58,550 bases of DNA from Phycisphaerae bacterium (GTDB lineage Bacteria > Planctomycetota > Phycisphaerae > UBA1845). Shown piece by piece: positions 17,548-26,337 of the stretch. The stretch lies in contig JAJVHU010000052.1 in assembly GCA_022072505.1 (NCBI GenBank), forward strand, positions 1 to 58,550. The letters are read 5' to 3'. The position numbers were made by a program, and so were the translations under genes. The notes beneath the pieces were generated by a model. That model was not told where the DNA came from and did no database searches. It worked only from the letters and a program-made list of their open reading frames with translations. Position 1 is the first letter of the stretch, and each line of letters starts with the position of its first letter.

Positions 17548-17675
17548 GCCCCGGATTATTGTCCGCCGCCGCGCCGGGTCAACGCGACGCGCTTCGCCGC
17601 ATCGCCCCGGGTGGGTCCGGAGTCCCTCGGTTGACCTGACATCGAGGTGGACGCCGCTGGACGCCGGCGCGAACC

Positions 17676-18437
17676 CTAACCCGCCGCGTCGCACGGGATC
17701 CGGATCGGGGCGGCGAGGGCGATGGCGGAGATCGCGATGCCGCCGTTGCGGATGATCGTGAAGTCCTCGTTCTGGTGCGTCTCGCGGTCCCAGTAATACG
17801 CGCCGTAACGGAACTCGGTGGTGCGGCCGTCCGGATGATCGACGCGCTCGAAGTCGAGGGGCATCGGCATGATCGAGGCGGGGACGAAGTGGAGGCGGGA
17901 GCGGTAGTCCTCCGGGATGACGGGCGGGAGGTTGACGCTCCAGAATCCGGGGCAGGGAAGGCGCATTCCGCGCAGGAGATCGATGAGATGCGCGGCGACG
18001 CGCGACGCGGCGGACCAGTTCAGCGACTGCCCGTTGCGGACGGCGTGGGACAAGGCGATCGAAGACAGTCCGAGGATGGCGCCCTCGCGGGCGGCGGCGA
18101 CGGTTCCGGAGTAGTACACGTCGACCCCGGCGTTGGCGCCCCGGTTGATGCCGGAAAGGACCAGGTCCGGTCGCCGAGGCAGGACTTCGACGGACGCCAG
18201 GCGAACGCAGTCGGCCGGCGTTCCCGTCACGGTGAAGACCTCGCCGAAGGGTTCGTGCCGGATGCGCTCGACCACGATGCTCTCGTGCATCGTGATCATG
18301 TGGCTGCACGCGGAGCGCTCCCGGCGCGGCGCGACGACGCGGACGTCGCCCAGTTCGCGGACCGCCTCGAAGAGGGCGACCAGTCCCGGCGCGTCGTAAC
18401 CGTCGTCGTTGGTGATGAGGATCAGCGGATCCGGCAT
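17676..18437 (-). CDS. surE: 5'/3'-nucleotidase SurE
   Basis: Metal-dependent phosphatase that removes phosphate from nucleoside monophosphates, used in stationary phase and stress survival. All family blocks are seen: ILITNDDGYDAPGL (metal ligands Asp-Asp), VVAPRRERSACSH (phosphate site), GTPADCVRLA, and LVLSGINRGANAGVDVYYSGTVAAAREGA with the metal-binding Asn. At 253 residues it is full length. It is transcribed away from the FHA-protein gene and lies 128 bp upstream of the S24 regulator on the same strand; the spacing suggests separate promoters. Confidence 0.93.
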   Translation of the reverse strand: MPDPLILITNDDGYDAPGLVALFEAVRELGDVRVVAPRRERSACSHMITMHESIVVERIRHEPFGEVFTVTGTPADCVRLASVEVLPRRPDLVLSGINRGANAGVDVYYSGTVAAAREGAILGLSSIALSHAVRNGQSLNWSAASRVAAHLIDLLRGMRLPCPGFWSVNLPPVIPEDYRSRLHFVPASIMPMPLDFERVDHPDGRTTEFRYGAYYWDRETHQNEDFTIIRNGGIAISAIALAAPIRIPCDAAG

Positions 18438-18600
18438 GAGGAGGTCCGATCAACCCGCGGGCCGGGGGACGGCGCGGTCCGCAGCACGAAATGCGCTCGG
18501 GGGTTTGCCCCAGCGCGGATGCAATCGTAGGTTTTTCATGGAGCGCAGATGTTACCGTGCGTCCGCGTTTCGTGCGACCGGTAACCTTGGGAAGTTCGTC

Positions 18601-19788
18601 ATGCAGACGCGCGGAGCGGAAGTGGAACAGCGGACGCCTCCCGGAGGATCGCCGACGCTGACCTTGACGGTCGGGGCGGGCGCGCCGAGCGAGAAGACCT
18701 GGCTGGTCACCCGGCCGATCACCTTGATCGGCTCGAAGCGGCCCGCGCACATCCTGATTCATCACCCGGACGTCGAAGCGGCGCACTGCGTGATCACGAC
18801 GGACGGGCGGTCAGCGCTGCTGACGGACCTGCGGACCGCGTCGGGAACGCGCTGCAACGGCGAGACCTGCCGGACGCGCATTCTGGCGGAGGGCGACCGC
18901 GTCGAACTCGGGGACGCCCGGATCCTGGTCTCCTTCAACGACGCTCCCGCCGGCCCCTCGGGATTGCCGCGGCGCGCGGGGGGAGGCGGGGTCGCGCCGC
19001 TTACGGACAAGCCGCTCGTGCTCCACGAGGAAGGCGGGGAGCGGGCGTGGACGCTCGAACTTCCGGTGGCGGTGCTGGGATCCCGCGATGACGCGGATGT
19101 CGTGCTGGCGGGCGGCATGTCGCAACCGCTGCACGTCGTGATCTTCCGTCATGCGCAAGGGGTTGCGGCGTTCGACCTGTCGCCGGCGGGGGGCATGCGC
19201 GTCAACGGCTGGCCCACGCGGCTGACGAATCTCCTTCCGGGGGACCAGCTCGAACTGGGTTCGACGATGCTGCGGGTGGGGCCGTCGCCGGCGGAACATG
19301 AGCGGCGACCGTCGTCCGTGTCGTCGGCGCCGCAGGTCGGCTTGCCCGCGACGGAGGCGTCGAAGGCGTGGGAGTGGCCGGCGAAACCGGTTGCGACCCC
19401 GTCCGTCTGTCGGAGCGGTTTTCCGGCGAGGGCGCCGTCGACGCGATCCGCGCCGATGCCTCCCGTCAACCTCGAAACCGTGCTCGGGCTCTCACACCGG
19501 CTGGAGCAGATCCGGGAGAGGCTCACCCGCTCGTGGGCGCGGCTGAATGACTCGCAGGGCGCCCGGTCGTGCGGCGGCACGGGGATCGACCGGGGGGTCG
19601 ATCTTGCGCGGCGCGTTGCGGAGCTGGACGCGCTGGACGCGGCGCTTCGGGGGCAGCTTTTCGACCTGACGCGGGCGCAGGAAGACCTGGCGGAGTGTCA
19701 GAACGAACTGATGACGCTGCTTCGCCAGGTCGGGATGTCATCGCTTCATCCGCCGGGCGCGTCGACCTCGCAAGCTCTCGGCGCTTAG
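18601..19788 (+). CDS. Tandem FHA-domain protein
   Basis: Start chosen at the ATG opening MQTRGAEVEQ; a longer version from 18541 is possible. Two FHA folds are recognisable. The first (about residues 18-115) has LIGSKRPAHILIHHPDVEAAHCVI, the G-S/R and S/H phosphothreonine-binding turns, then GTRCNGE. The second (about 150-230) has VLGSRDDADVVL, SQPLHVVIF and MRVNGWPTRL. A Pro-rich linker and a C-terminal coiled coil (RVAELDALDAALRGQLFDLTRAQEDLA) follow. FHA domains bind phosphothreonine, so kinase clients are likely partners; the membrane kinase at 12.3-15.9 kb is the nearest candidate (inference). No membrane segment is evident. Confidence 0.75.
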   Translation: MQTRGAEVEQRTPPGGSPTLTLTVGAGAPSEKTWLVTRPITLIGSKRPAHILIHHPDVEAAHCVITTDGRSALLTDLRTASGTRCNGETCRTRILAEGDRVELGDARILVSFNDAPAGPSGLPRRAGGGGVAPLTDKPLVLHEEGGERAWTLELPVAVLGSRDDADVVLAGGMSQPLHVVIFRHAQGVAAFDLSPAGGMRVNGWPTRLTNLLPGDQLELGSTMLRVGPSPAEHERRPSSVSSAPQVGLPATEASKAWEWPAKPVATPSVCRSGFPARAPSTRSAPMPPVNLETVLGLSHRLEQIRERLTRSWARLNDSQGARSCGGTGIDRGVDLARRVAELDALDAALRGQLFDLTRAQEDLAECQNELMTLLRQVGMSSLHPPGASTSQALGA

Positions 19789-19809
19789 ATTCTGCGGTTG
19801 CAGGTTCGT

Positions 19810-20110
19810 TGCCCCCGCGCGGATCGCGAACCTCCGGTCCGCCCGGTCCGAGCAGCGCCGCGCACTCCGTCCAATGCAGACACCTGAGTCTCCAACTGAC
19901 TCCGGTGCGCTGCGGCGCGCGACGCTCCTCGACCCGCCTCGAAGGCGGCACGGCGCACGGCGTTTCTCGACCCACCTCGAAGGCGTCATGGCGCGCGACG
20001 TTTCTCGACCCCAACGAGCCTGGGATTTTTTCGCTTTGCGGCCTGCCAGCAGGCAGGGAAGATAGAGTCGACCGGCCCGGGTGAACGAGCCCCTGACGGG
20101 GGCTGCCCAC
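19810..20110. repeat. Intergenic repeats: palindrome and degenerate tandem units
   Basis: A palindrome built on GCGGATCGCGAACCTCCGGTCCGC lies at about 19817-19841 (a similar copy is at 29038-29061). Between about 19915 and 20010 there are three degenerate tandem units containing the word CTCGACC, of the form CG-TTTCTCGACCCACCTCGAAGGCG. No protein is supported here; the remaining sequence holds nothing recognised. Confidence 0.55.
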
Positions 20111-20129
20111 ACCAAACAGCGAGGAGGCG

Positions 20130-20175
20130 AAAAAGAACGCTTCCTGACGGGCGCGGCTCGGTTTTGAAACTGCGT
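20130..20175. repeat. Dispersed palindromic repeat, copy in reverse orientation
   Basis: Contains AAAAAGAACGCTTCCTGACG and GGCGCGGCTCGGTTTTGAAAC, the reverse complement of the conserved core seen at about ten intergenic sites in the window (core GAGCCGCGCCCGTCAGGAAG). A second copy in the same orientation follows at 20214-20255. Confidence 0.85.
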
Positions 20176-20213
20176 CCAAACCATCCGTAACACCGATCGA
20201 CGCGCAACCATGG

Positions 20214-20255
20214 AAAAAGAACGCTTCCTGACGGGCGCGGCTCGGTTTTGAAATC
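20214..20255. repeat. Dispersed palindromic repeat, second adjacent copy
   Basis: Repeats the AAAAAGAACGCTTCCTGACG core and the GGCTCGGTTTTGAAA edge of the copy at 20130-20175, 84 bp further on. It sits downstream of the ResC gene, which ends at 20326 on the minus strand. Confidence 0.85.
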
Positions 20256-20325
20256 GTGGCTTATTCCGCAACCTCGTCAGGTTCCGAAACCGCAAGGCGT
20301 TTTCGCGGCGGATGGCGAAGCGGTC

Positions 20326-22359
20326 TTACGCGTAGCTGTGCAACCCGCTGATGATGAAGTTGATGACGATCCAGTTGAACATCATCGTCTCGAAACCGAA
20401 GATCGCCAGCACCGCCGTCCAGAATCCCTTGTCGCGCACCTTCATCCGCACGTGGACCAGCACGAGGAAGATGATGAACGTGTTCAACGCGAACACTTCC
20501 TTCGGATCCCACCCCCACGGCCGGCCCCAGGAATGATCCGCCCAGATCGCCCCCATCACGATCCCCGCCCAGAGCATGATGAACGCGAGCTGGAGCGTCA
20601 CCATCGTCGCCGCGTCGAAGACCTGGGCGGCGGACGGCGCGTTGCTCAGGAATGAGTTCTCCTTCGGTCTGGACGCCAGCAGCGCCGTCGGCGCTCCGAA
20701 GTATCCGCGCTCGCTCGCTGAAATCTCCTTCCCGCGCGAGCGGGCGTCCAGCAGCTCGAACACGAGGATCGTCGCCGAAACCCCGAACAATCCGACCACC
20801 ACCCACGGCGCCAGTTCCGCGCTCGTCGCCGCCGAGAACCCGCAACGTTCCAGCAACCCCGCCCAGAACGACCGGCGAAGGTCGTACGCCTCACGGTTCA
20901 GGATCGCCAGCAGCACCTGCCACCCCGTGACGTTCACCGCCGCAAACGCCGCCGGCGTCGCCAGCAGGCGAAGCTTCGACGCCTCGCCCCCGTCCCACAA
21001 CGCGCACCACCGCTGCCTCAGGAACAGCAGCGCCGTCACCGCCGCCAGCCCGATCACCGCGTAGCTCCAGATGATCACGTTCGTGTGAATGTACAACCAG
21101 ACGTCGTGCAGCGCCGGCATGATGTTGTTCAACGACGAGTCCAGCGTCGCCGGCATCAGGTACACCGACATCAGCGCCGCCATCGACACCACCGCCGACC
21201 CCAGCGCGAAAAGGTTCCGCATCGCCGAACGACGCGCCACGAACTCCAGCGCCAGCGCCAGCACGCCCCCGAACCACGCCGACGTCGTCACCGCCTCGAA
21301 CATGTTCGCGTTCGGCCAACGTCCCGACACGTACCACCGGATCCCCACCGACGCCGTCTGAAGCGCGAACGCGATCCCGAAGATCGCCAACCCCAGCACC
21401 CGCGCCCCCTCCCACCGGTTGATCACCGCCACCAGCAGCGGAATCACCGACAGCAGGTACACCTGCCAGACCCACGTCATGCTGTTCAACCGGAAGTACC
21501 AGCTCTCCCACGCCAGCCGCCGCGCGTCCGGATACGCTTTCGGCGACAGCGACCGCACCGCCGACGCCACCCGCGACAGCTCCTTGTTGACCTCGTCCGC
21601 CTTCTCGGTCCGCCACGCCGTCGCCAGCCCCGTCCACGCCACGACAAGCTCCTGAAGCTTGTCCACCTCGACGCCCACCGCCTCCGCCAGCGGCGACAGG
21701 TCCGCCGCCTGCGTCGACGCCTGATCCACCACGTCCCACAACGAACTCCACGGCCGGTCCGTCGCGCCCTGCGGAGCAGGGAGAATGCGAAGCTCCCCGC
21801 CCAGCACGTCCGGACGCATGATCGCCAGTGCGGAGTTGATGTCCTGAACCGGGCGCGCCGTCCGCACCAGGTCCGCGCTTAATGACGCCAGCAGCGAACG
21901 CACCGCGCCGTCGGCCAGGTGGCTCGGCGACAGCAGTTTGCGCCGCTGCAACGTCTCCCGCTCAACCGGGGTGAGGCTCCCGTGCTGCTCCAGCACGTCC
22001 AGAATCTGCGCCAGCACCAGCTTGTTCTTGATATAAACCGCCTCACGGGCGTTGTACCGCTCGGGACGAAACAGCATGTCCAGATACGTGAAGCCCTGCG
22101 ACTGCCCGTCGATCGTCCGCGGTCCGCTCACGTAACGCATGTACGCCGCGGCGTGCGACTCGAACGACCGCAGTCGACCGTCCGCCTGCACCGCCACCTC
22201 GTGCAGCGGCGAAAGATCCACCGCCTGCCCGAACGCCGACGGCGTCGCCGATCCCGCCGAAGCCTCCGCGCGCCGCTTCATTCCGTATAACACGCCGGCC
22301 GCGATCAGACCGCCGAACACCAGCACATCGATCAACCGGATTCGCATTCGACCTTGCAT
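20326..22359 (-). CDS. ccsA: Cytochrome c maturation protein ResC/CcsA type
   Basis: Heme-handling half of System II cytochrome c synthesis. A single N-terminal membrane helix (VLVFGGLIAAGVLYG) is followed by a roughly 250-residue helical extracytoplasmic domain, then about eight membrane helices. The heme-binding WWD-type motif is clear near the C-terminus: HSWGRPWGWDPKEVFALNTFI. Conserved His lies in the helix ending LYIHTNVI, and another in FLVLVHVRM. At 677 residues it is longer than a simple CcsA because of the N-terminal domain. It begins 20 bp after the ResB gene; the two clearly form an operon and their proteins a complex that exports heme and attaches it to CxxCH apocytochromes. Confidence 0.88.
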   Translation of the reverse strand: MQGRMRIRLIDVLVFGGLIAAGVLYGMKRRAEASAGSATPSAFGQAVDLSPLHEVAVQADGRLRSFESHAAAYMRYVSGPRTIDGQSQGFTYLDMLFRPERYNAREAVYIKNKLVLAQILDVLEQHGSLTPVERETLQRRKLLSPSHLADGAVRSLLASLSADLVRTARPVQDINSALAIMRPDVLGGELRILPAPQGATDRPWSSLWDVVDQASTQAADLSPLAEAVGVEVDKLQELVVAWTGLATAWRTEKADEVNKELSRVASAVRSLSPKAYPDARRLAWESWYFRLNSMTWVWQVYLLSVIPLLVAVINRWEGARVLGLAIFGIAFALQTASVGIRWYVSGRWPNANMFEAVTTSAWFGGVLALALEFVARRSAMRNLFALGSAVVSMAALMSVYLMPATLDSSLNNIMPALHDVWLYIHTNVIIWSYAVIGLAAVTALLFLRQRWCALWDGGEASKLRLLATPAAFAAVNVTGWQVLLAILNREAYDLRRSFWAGLLERCGFSAATSAELAPWVVVGLFGVSATILVFELLDARSRGKEISASERGYFGAPTALLASRPKENSFLSNAPSAAQVFDAATMVTLQLAFIMLWAGIVMGAIWADHSWGRPWGWDPKEVFALNTFIIFLVLVHVRMKVRDKGFWTAVLAIFGFETMMFNWIVINFIISGLHSYA

Positions 22360-22379
22360 GTGTCGTCGCTCCCGCCCGC

Positions 22380-24803
22380 TCAGACCCCCACCGGTTCAGC
22401 GATGGTCTCGCCGCGCGCCCCGGCGCCGAGACGCCCTCCGTCTCGCTCCGCACGCGCCGCCGACGCCGCCCGCCGCCGGGCCTTGATCCGCGGCTTCACG
22501 TAGAACGCGAAAATCATCCCCGCCACGCTCAGGCAACACCCCGCCAGCATGATGTTCACGCCGTTGCGGTTGCCCACGCCCAGCACCGTGTAATTCATCC
22601 CGCTGCCCAACTGCCCGCGCAGCGGCGGATCCCACGCCGACTGGTAATACCAGTATCCGCCGTAGTCCGTCGGCGAATTCACGCTCACCATCTGCGGCGG
22701 CGTCCACGCGCCCCCATCCCAGAAACGCAGCGCGCTGCGCCAGTTCCGAACCGTCAGGCTCTGACCCGTGTAACCCCCGACGTGCGCGATCAACTCGAAG
22801 TCGTCCAGCGCGACCGGCCCCGGAAGACGCTCCCGCTCCCGCGAGAACAACACTTCCACCTGTCGCCCCCCCTCCAGCATCACCGTCTGCGGCTCATACG
22901 GATGACGACCCGGGTACTCGTACGACGCGCTGGGGAACGAAAACGGACTGTATCTCAACCACGTGCTCTGCGTGCTTCCGCCGCTGGTGATGTCCAGCTT
23001 GATCATTGAGAACATGTGCCCGACGTCCCGCGACCGCCGGGACGGAGGCACGACATAAGGCTTCACCTCCGCCTGCGCCGTCAGGAGCAGCGACGTCGCA
23101 ACGACCGTCACCTGCGGCGCCAGCGACAACGCCTCTCCGATCCGCACGAAACGCCGGAAGGCGTGCGCGTCCGGCCCGTTCCACGCCGCGAACAACCGCC
23201 CGTCGGGAATCGCCGCGAACACCAGCCCCGCCGACGACGGCGCATACTTCACCACGATCCGCGGATCCGTCGTGCGATCCCCGGGCGCCGGCGCCGTGTG
23301 CGGGTCGAACCCGATCCCCGGAAGATCGAACGACGACGACGCATCGTCCAGCACCACCCGTGTCCACTCCTTCTCCGCCGTCTTCAGATCCACCCACGCC
23401 AGCGACGCCATCCGACCCGGGGCAATCTCCAGATCCTCCAGCACCCGCGCCAGACGGTACGAAAACTCCGTCCCCTCGATCGCCGTCCACGGCCCGTCGT
23501 TCCCCACCATCATGTCCTGCGTCACGCGCAGCCGCTGGTTCACGCCCGCCGACGCAACCTCGATCGTCAAATACGCCGACGAATCCGACGCAATCTCCTC
23601 CAGCGCCTTCTCGTCCGGCACGTAGCGGAACTCCACCAGCCCCCCCATCGCCTTCCGCTGCTCAGGATGCAGCGCCAGCAACTCCACCGGCCGCGGCCGA
23701 CCGCTCATCTCCACGAAGTTCAGCTTCAGCAGCGGGTTCACCCGCGCTCCCCCCTCGCGCCACTGCCGACGCATCTCCGCATAAGGCAGGTATCCCGTGA
23801 CATGAAACGACGTCCCCGCCAGCCGCGCTTCCGCAGGCAACTCCACCGCCAGATCCATCGCGTCCAGCACCACGGACTCGTCCGTGAACACCTGATCGCG
23901 CGACGACACATATTCGTTGTAACGCGGCATCCCGCGCAAAGGCGCCTCCGCCCACTCCTTCGCCCCGACGTCGCGCACATACAGCGCCCAGGAGCTGCCG
24001 ACGTGAAAGTAAGTCTGAGGTTCGTACTCCAGCGACAGCTTCAAATCCTCGTCCACCAGCGCCTTGCCCGTCGCCTTGATCGCCCGCCCCTGTCCCGGAA
24101 TGACGTCCTCCGTGAATTCCGGATAGCCCGTCAGAAGCTGGCGAGAGAACGTCGCCCCCTGCGGCGGCTGAATCTGAACCGTCACCGCGTGCGCGCGCTT
24201 CCCCGCGTCCGGTCCCGAGAGCAGCTTGTACTCGCTGTTCGTCTCCTGGATCGTCAGCGTGTAAGACCCCGCCGCCGTCTGCACCGTCGTCCGGTTCTCA
24301 GGAAGAACCACCAGCCCCGCCGGAGAACTCATCCCCGGCGCCTCGATCTTCAGCCACCGCCGGTACACCGGCGCCTCCCCCTCGATCTTTGTCCCGAAGT
24401 AATAAAGACTCCCCGCCGCCAGAAGCAGAATCCCCGCGTGGATCGTCCACACCCCGAGGTTCACCACGCGCAGCGGAATCCGACGCACCGTCACCACGAA
24501 AATGTTCACGCAGATCAACGCCACCAGAACGTCGAAAGGCCACCAGTGAAACCACTCGAACTCCGTCATCTCGAAAAAACGCTTCTGACGGAACTCGGGC
24601 ATCGCGCTGCCGATCGAACTGTAAATGAACAGCAGGATCATCAGGAAAACACCCAGCCAGACGCTGCTGAACAACGCGAGCAGCGGGTTGTCGCGGCCGC
24701 GCATCCCCGCCGCGGGGGGCGCGCCCGGACACGGATCGGACCCGCTCCTCGGATCGACCGGCACGGGGGACGCGGAATTCGTCGCTGGATTCGTCAAGTA
24801 CAT
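22380..24803 (-). CDS. resB: Cytochrome c maturation protein ResB type
   Basis: Partner of ResC in System II cytochrome c assembly, thought to deliver reduced apocytochrome and heme. Residues 38-140 contain three membrane helices (LALFSSVWLGVFLMILLFIYSS; FDVLVALICVNIFVVTV; VWTIHAGILLLAAGSLYYFG), the usual ResB start with an IHAG-type His. A very large extracytoplasmic domain of about 600 residues follows, then a last helix near the C-terminus (GVNIMLAGCCLSVAGMIFAFYV) and a basic tail. The 807-residue length is large for ResB. An AAGGTAAGAAG box precedes the ATG. Identification rests on the topology, the ResB-like N-terminus and operon context with ResC. Confidence 0.82.
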   Translation of the reverse strand: MYLTNPATNSASPVPVDPRSGSDPCPGAPPAAGMRGRDNPLLALFSSVWLGVFLMILLFIYSSIGSAMPEFRQKRFFEMTEFEWFHWWPFDVLVALICVNIFVVTVRRIPLRVVNLGVWTIHAGILLLAAGSLYYFGTKIEGEAPVYRRWLKIEAPGMSSPAGLVVLPENRTTVQTAAGSYTLTIQETNSEYKLLSGPDAGKRAHAVTVQIQPPQGATFSRQLLTGYPEFTEDVIPGQGRAIKATGKALVDEDLKLSLEYEPQTYFHVGSSWALYVRDVGAKEWAEAPLRGMPRYNEYVSSRDQVFTDESVVLDAMDLAVELPAEARLAGTSFHVTGYLPYAEMRRQWREGGARVNPLLKLNFVEMSGRPRPVELLALHPEQRKAMGGLVEFRYVPDEKALEEIASDSSAYLTIEVASAGVNQRLRVTQDMMVGNDGPWTAIEGTEFSYRLARVLEDLEIAPGRMASLAWVDLKTAEKEWTRVVLDDASSSFDLPGIGFDPHTAPAPGDRTTDPRIVVKYAPSSAGLVFAAIPDGRLFAAWNGPDAHAFRRFVRIGEALSLAPQVTVVATSLLLTAQAEVKPYVVPPSRRSRDVGHMFSMIKLDITSGGSTQSTWLRYSPFSFPSASYEYPGRHPYEPQTVMLEGGRQVEVLFSRERERLPGPVALDDFELIAHVGGYTGQSLTVRNWRSALRFWDGGAWTPPQMVSVNSPTDYGGYWYYQSAWDPPLRGQLGSGMNYTVLGVGNRNGVNIMLAGCCLSVAGMIFAFYVKPRIKARRRAASAARAERDGGRLGAGARGETIAEPVGV

Positions 24804-25202
24804 GATTCTTCTTACCTTAAAACCCTGAGGCGAGCACGGAGATGGGTCGGCAACCGTAACGAGCGAACGCGGCCCACCCCCGAACCCGATGCCTGCCCCG
24901 GTGTCCTATGCAAGCGGTGTACCCGTCCGGTTATTTCCGAAGGCAAAGCCCGAGCCGCGGGCTTCAGCCCGCGCGACCTTGCGTCCGCCGAGCACCCACG
25001 CCGTCTCCGTGTTGATCGGTCGCCCTTCAGCCCGCGCGACCCTGCGTCTGCCGAAGGCCCGCAAGGTTGAGCTTGCCGATCTCGAACCCGATTCTACGCC
25101 GGCCCGGAACGCCCGTCACGGGGCAAAACGCACATTCTGCGGAATTTCACACACAAGCGCGGGGGCACACGTCGCGAGGCTGCCGCACCGTCCCTTGAAA
25201 CG
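24804..25202. repeat. Intergenic region with duplicated palindromic segment
   Basis: The words CTTCAGCCCGCGCGACC and TGCGTC-GCCGA appear twice, at about 24972 and 25024, and the first copy is preceded by GAGCCGCGGG, giving a hairpin with CCCGCG. The same GGGCTTCAGCCCGCGCGA core occurs at 28947-29001 and 37346-37372. The rest of the region shows no gene; it must contain the ResB promoter, which is not obvious. Confidence 0.65.
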
Positions 25203-25245
25203 AAAAGCGGACGGCGCGGCATGATCCTTGTGCCGCGCCGTCCGC
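25203..25245 (-). terminator. Rho-independent terminator of the OmpA-type lipoprotein gene
   Basis: On the minus strand a 15-bp perfect stem (GCGGACGGCGCGGCA with TGCCGCGCCGTCCGC) around a nine-base loop is followed by TTTTCGTTT. It lies 46 bp after the stop codon of the lipoprotein gene. Confidence 0.9.
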
Positions 25246-25290
25246 ACCGATGAAGAACCGAGTTGCTTATCCCTGAATTGCGGCCTTGCT

Positions 25291-26166
25291 TCAGTCGCCC
25301 ATCGCCGCGAAACGAACGCCGCCCGCCAACTCCGCATTCAGCACGTCGCCCATCGCAAACAGCGTCCCCTGCTCGACGAGGTAGACTTCCACCCGGCGGT
25401 TCTGGCTCTTGCCCGAGTCGTTGCCGTTGTCCGCGATCGGACGGAACTCGCCGTAACCCATCACGCCGACGCGCTGCCCCGTGCATCCGTATTGCATCAG
25501 CACGTCCGCCACGGCGATCGACCGGTGCGCCGACAGGTGCCAGTTCGTCGGGTGCCGCGAGAGCGTCTCCGACCGCTTGATCGGCGTGGTGCACGTGTGC
25601 CCGACGATCACCACCTCGAATCCGCTCGCCGCCGCCGAGTTCACGATCTCCGCAAACCCGCGAAGCCCGTCCTTCGCCGAGTCGCGCACCACGTCGCTTC
25701 CCAGGTCAAAAAGCAGATCGCCCTTCCACTTCACGAACCCGCGCGTCGAGTCGAACGTGATCGCATCCGGGTGCTGCGCCGCCAGCGCCTTCAACGCGGA
25801 ATCCAGCGGCTCGGGCAGCTTCGGCGCGCCCACGACCAGATCCCCCGCCGGCATCTTCCCGAGATCGTCCAGCGTCTTCTCCGCAAGACGAATCTTCTCA
25901 TGAAGCAGGTTGTTCTCAGCCTCCAGGCTGGCGACGAGCTCCCGCTTTGTGTTCAGCTCATCTTCCGCCGCGTCAAGCCGCGCATTAAGCAGATCGACGC
26001 TGCTGCGGCAATCCTGAAGCTCCTGCTCGAGACGTTCGTTCTGCGCCGTCAGGTTGTTGTTCGCCCGCTGCGTCGTGCGCAAGTCGTCCAGACTCGCGCA
26101 CCCCGTCAGCACCGTCATCACCGCCGCCAGTCCCGCGCCCGCCTGCACTCGCATCTGCCGCGTCAT
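25291..26166 (-). CDS. OmpA/Pal-family outer-membrane lipoprotein
   Basis: A 291-residue lipoprotein; start chosen at the ATG opening MTRQMRVQ, preceded by GGAGGG. The signal peptide ends in the lipobox LTGC (Cys about 23). A coiled-coil region follows (NNNLTAQNERLEQELQDCRSS and onward, residues 35-100). The C-terminal OmpA domain (about 150-285) has the peptidoglycan-binding blocks VVIVGHTCTTPIKRSETLSR, LSAHRSIAVADVLMQYG and the final GYGEFRPIADN-NDSGKSQNRRVEVYL, with the Asp/Arg pair that grips diaminopimelate. It should anchor the outer membrane to the wall through a helical stalk. Ended by a strong terminator. Confidence 0.88.
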   Translation of the reverse strand: MTRQMRVQAGAGLAAVMTVLTGCASLDDLRTTQRANNNLTAQNERLEQELQDCRSSVDLLNARLDAAEDELNTKRELVASLEAENNLLHEKIRLAEKTLDDLGKMPAGDLVVGAPKLPEPLDSALKALAAQHPDAITFDSTRGFVKWKGDLLFDLGSDVVRDSAKDGLRGFAEIVNSAAASGFEVVIVGHTCTTPIKRSETLSRHPTNWHLSAHRSIAVADVLMQYGCTGQRVGVMGYGEFRPIADNGNDSGKSQNRRVEVYLVEQGTLFAMGDVLNAELAGGVRFAAMGD

Positions 26167-26337
26167 GATCCTTTGCCCTCCGATGTGATCCGTCTGCCCG
26201 CCGCGCCAAGGGCGGAATGTCCCTCGAGGATTCTCCGCTGCATAACCGCGCGCACCGGCGGCGTCAATCACCGCGCGGAAATTTCCGGCGACGCCTCTGC
26301 CTGAAAAGATAGGCCCCGGGGCCGCGGCGCGGCTTGC

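Noticed and set aside
23016..25070. 684-residue open frame on the plus strand
   Set aside because: Antisense to the ResB gene, very Arg/His-rich, no domain, and it runs through a repeat region.
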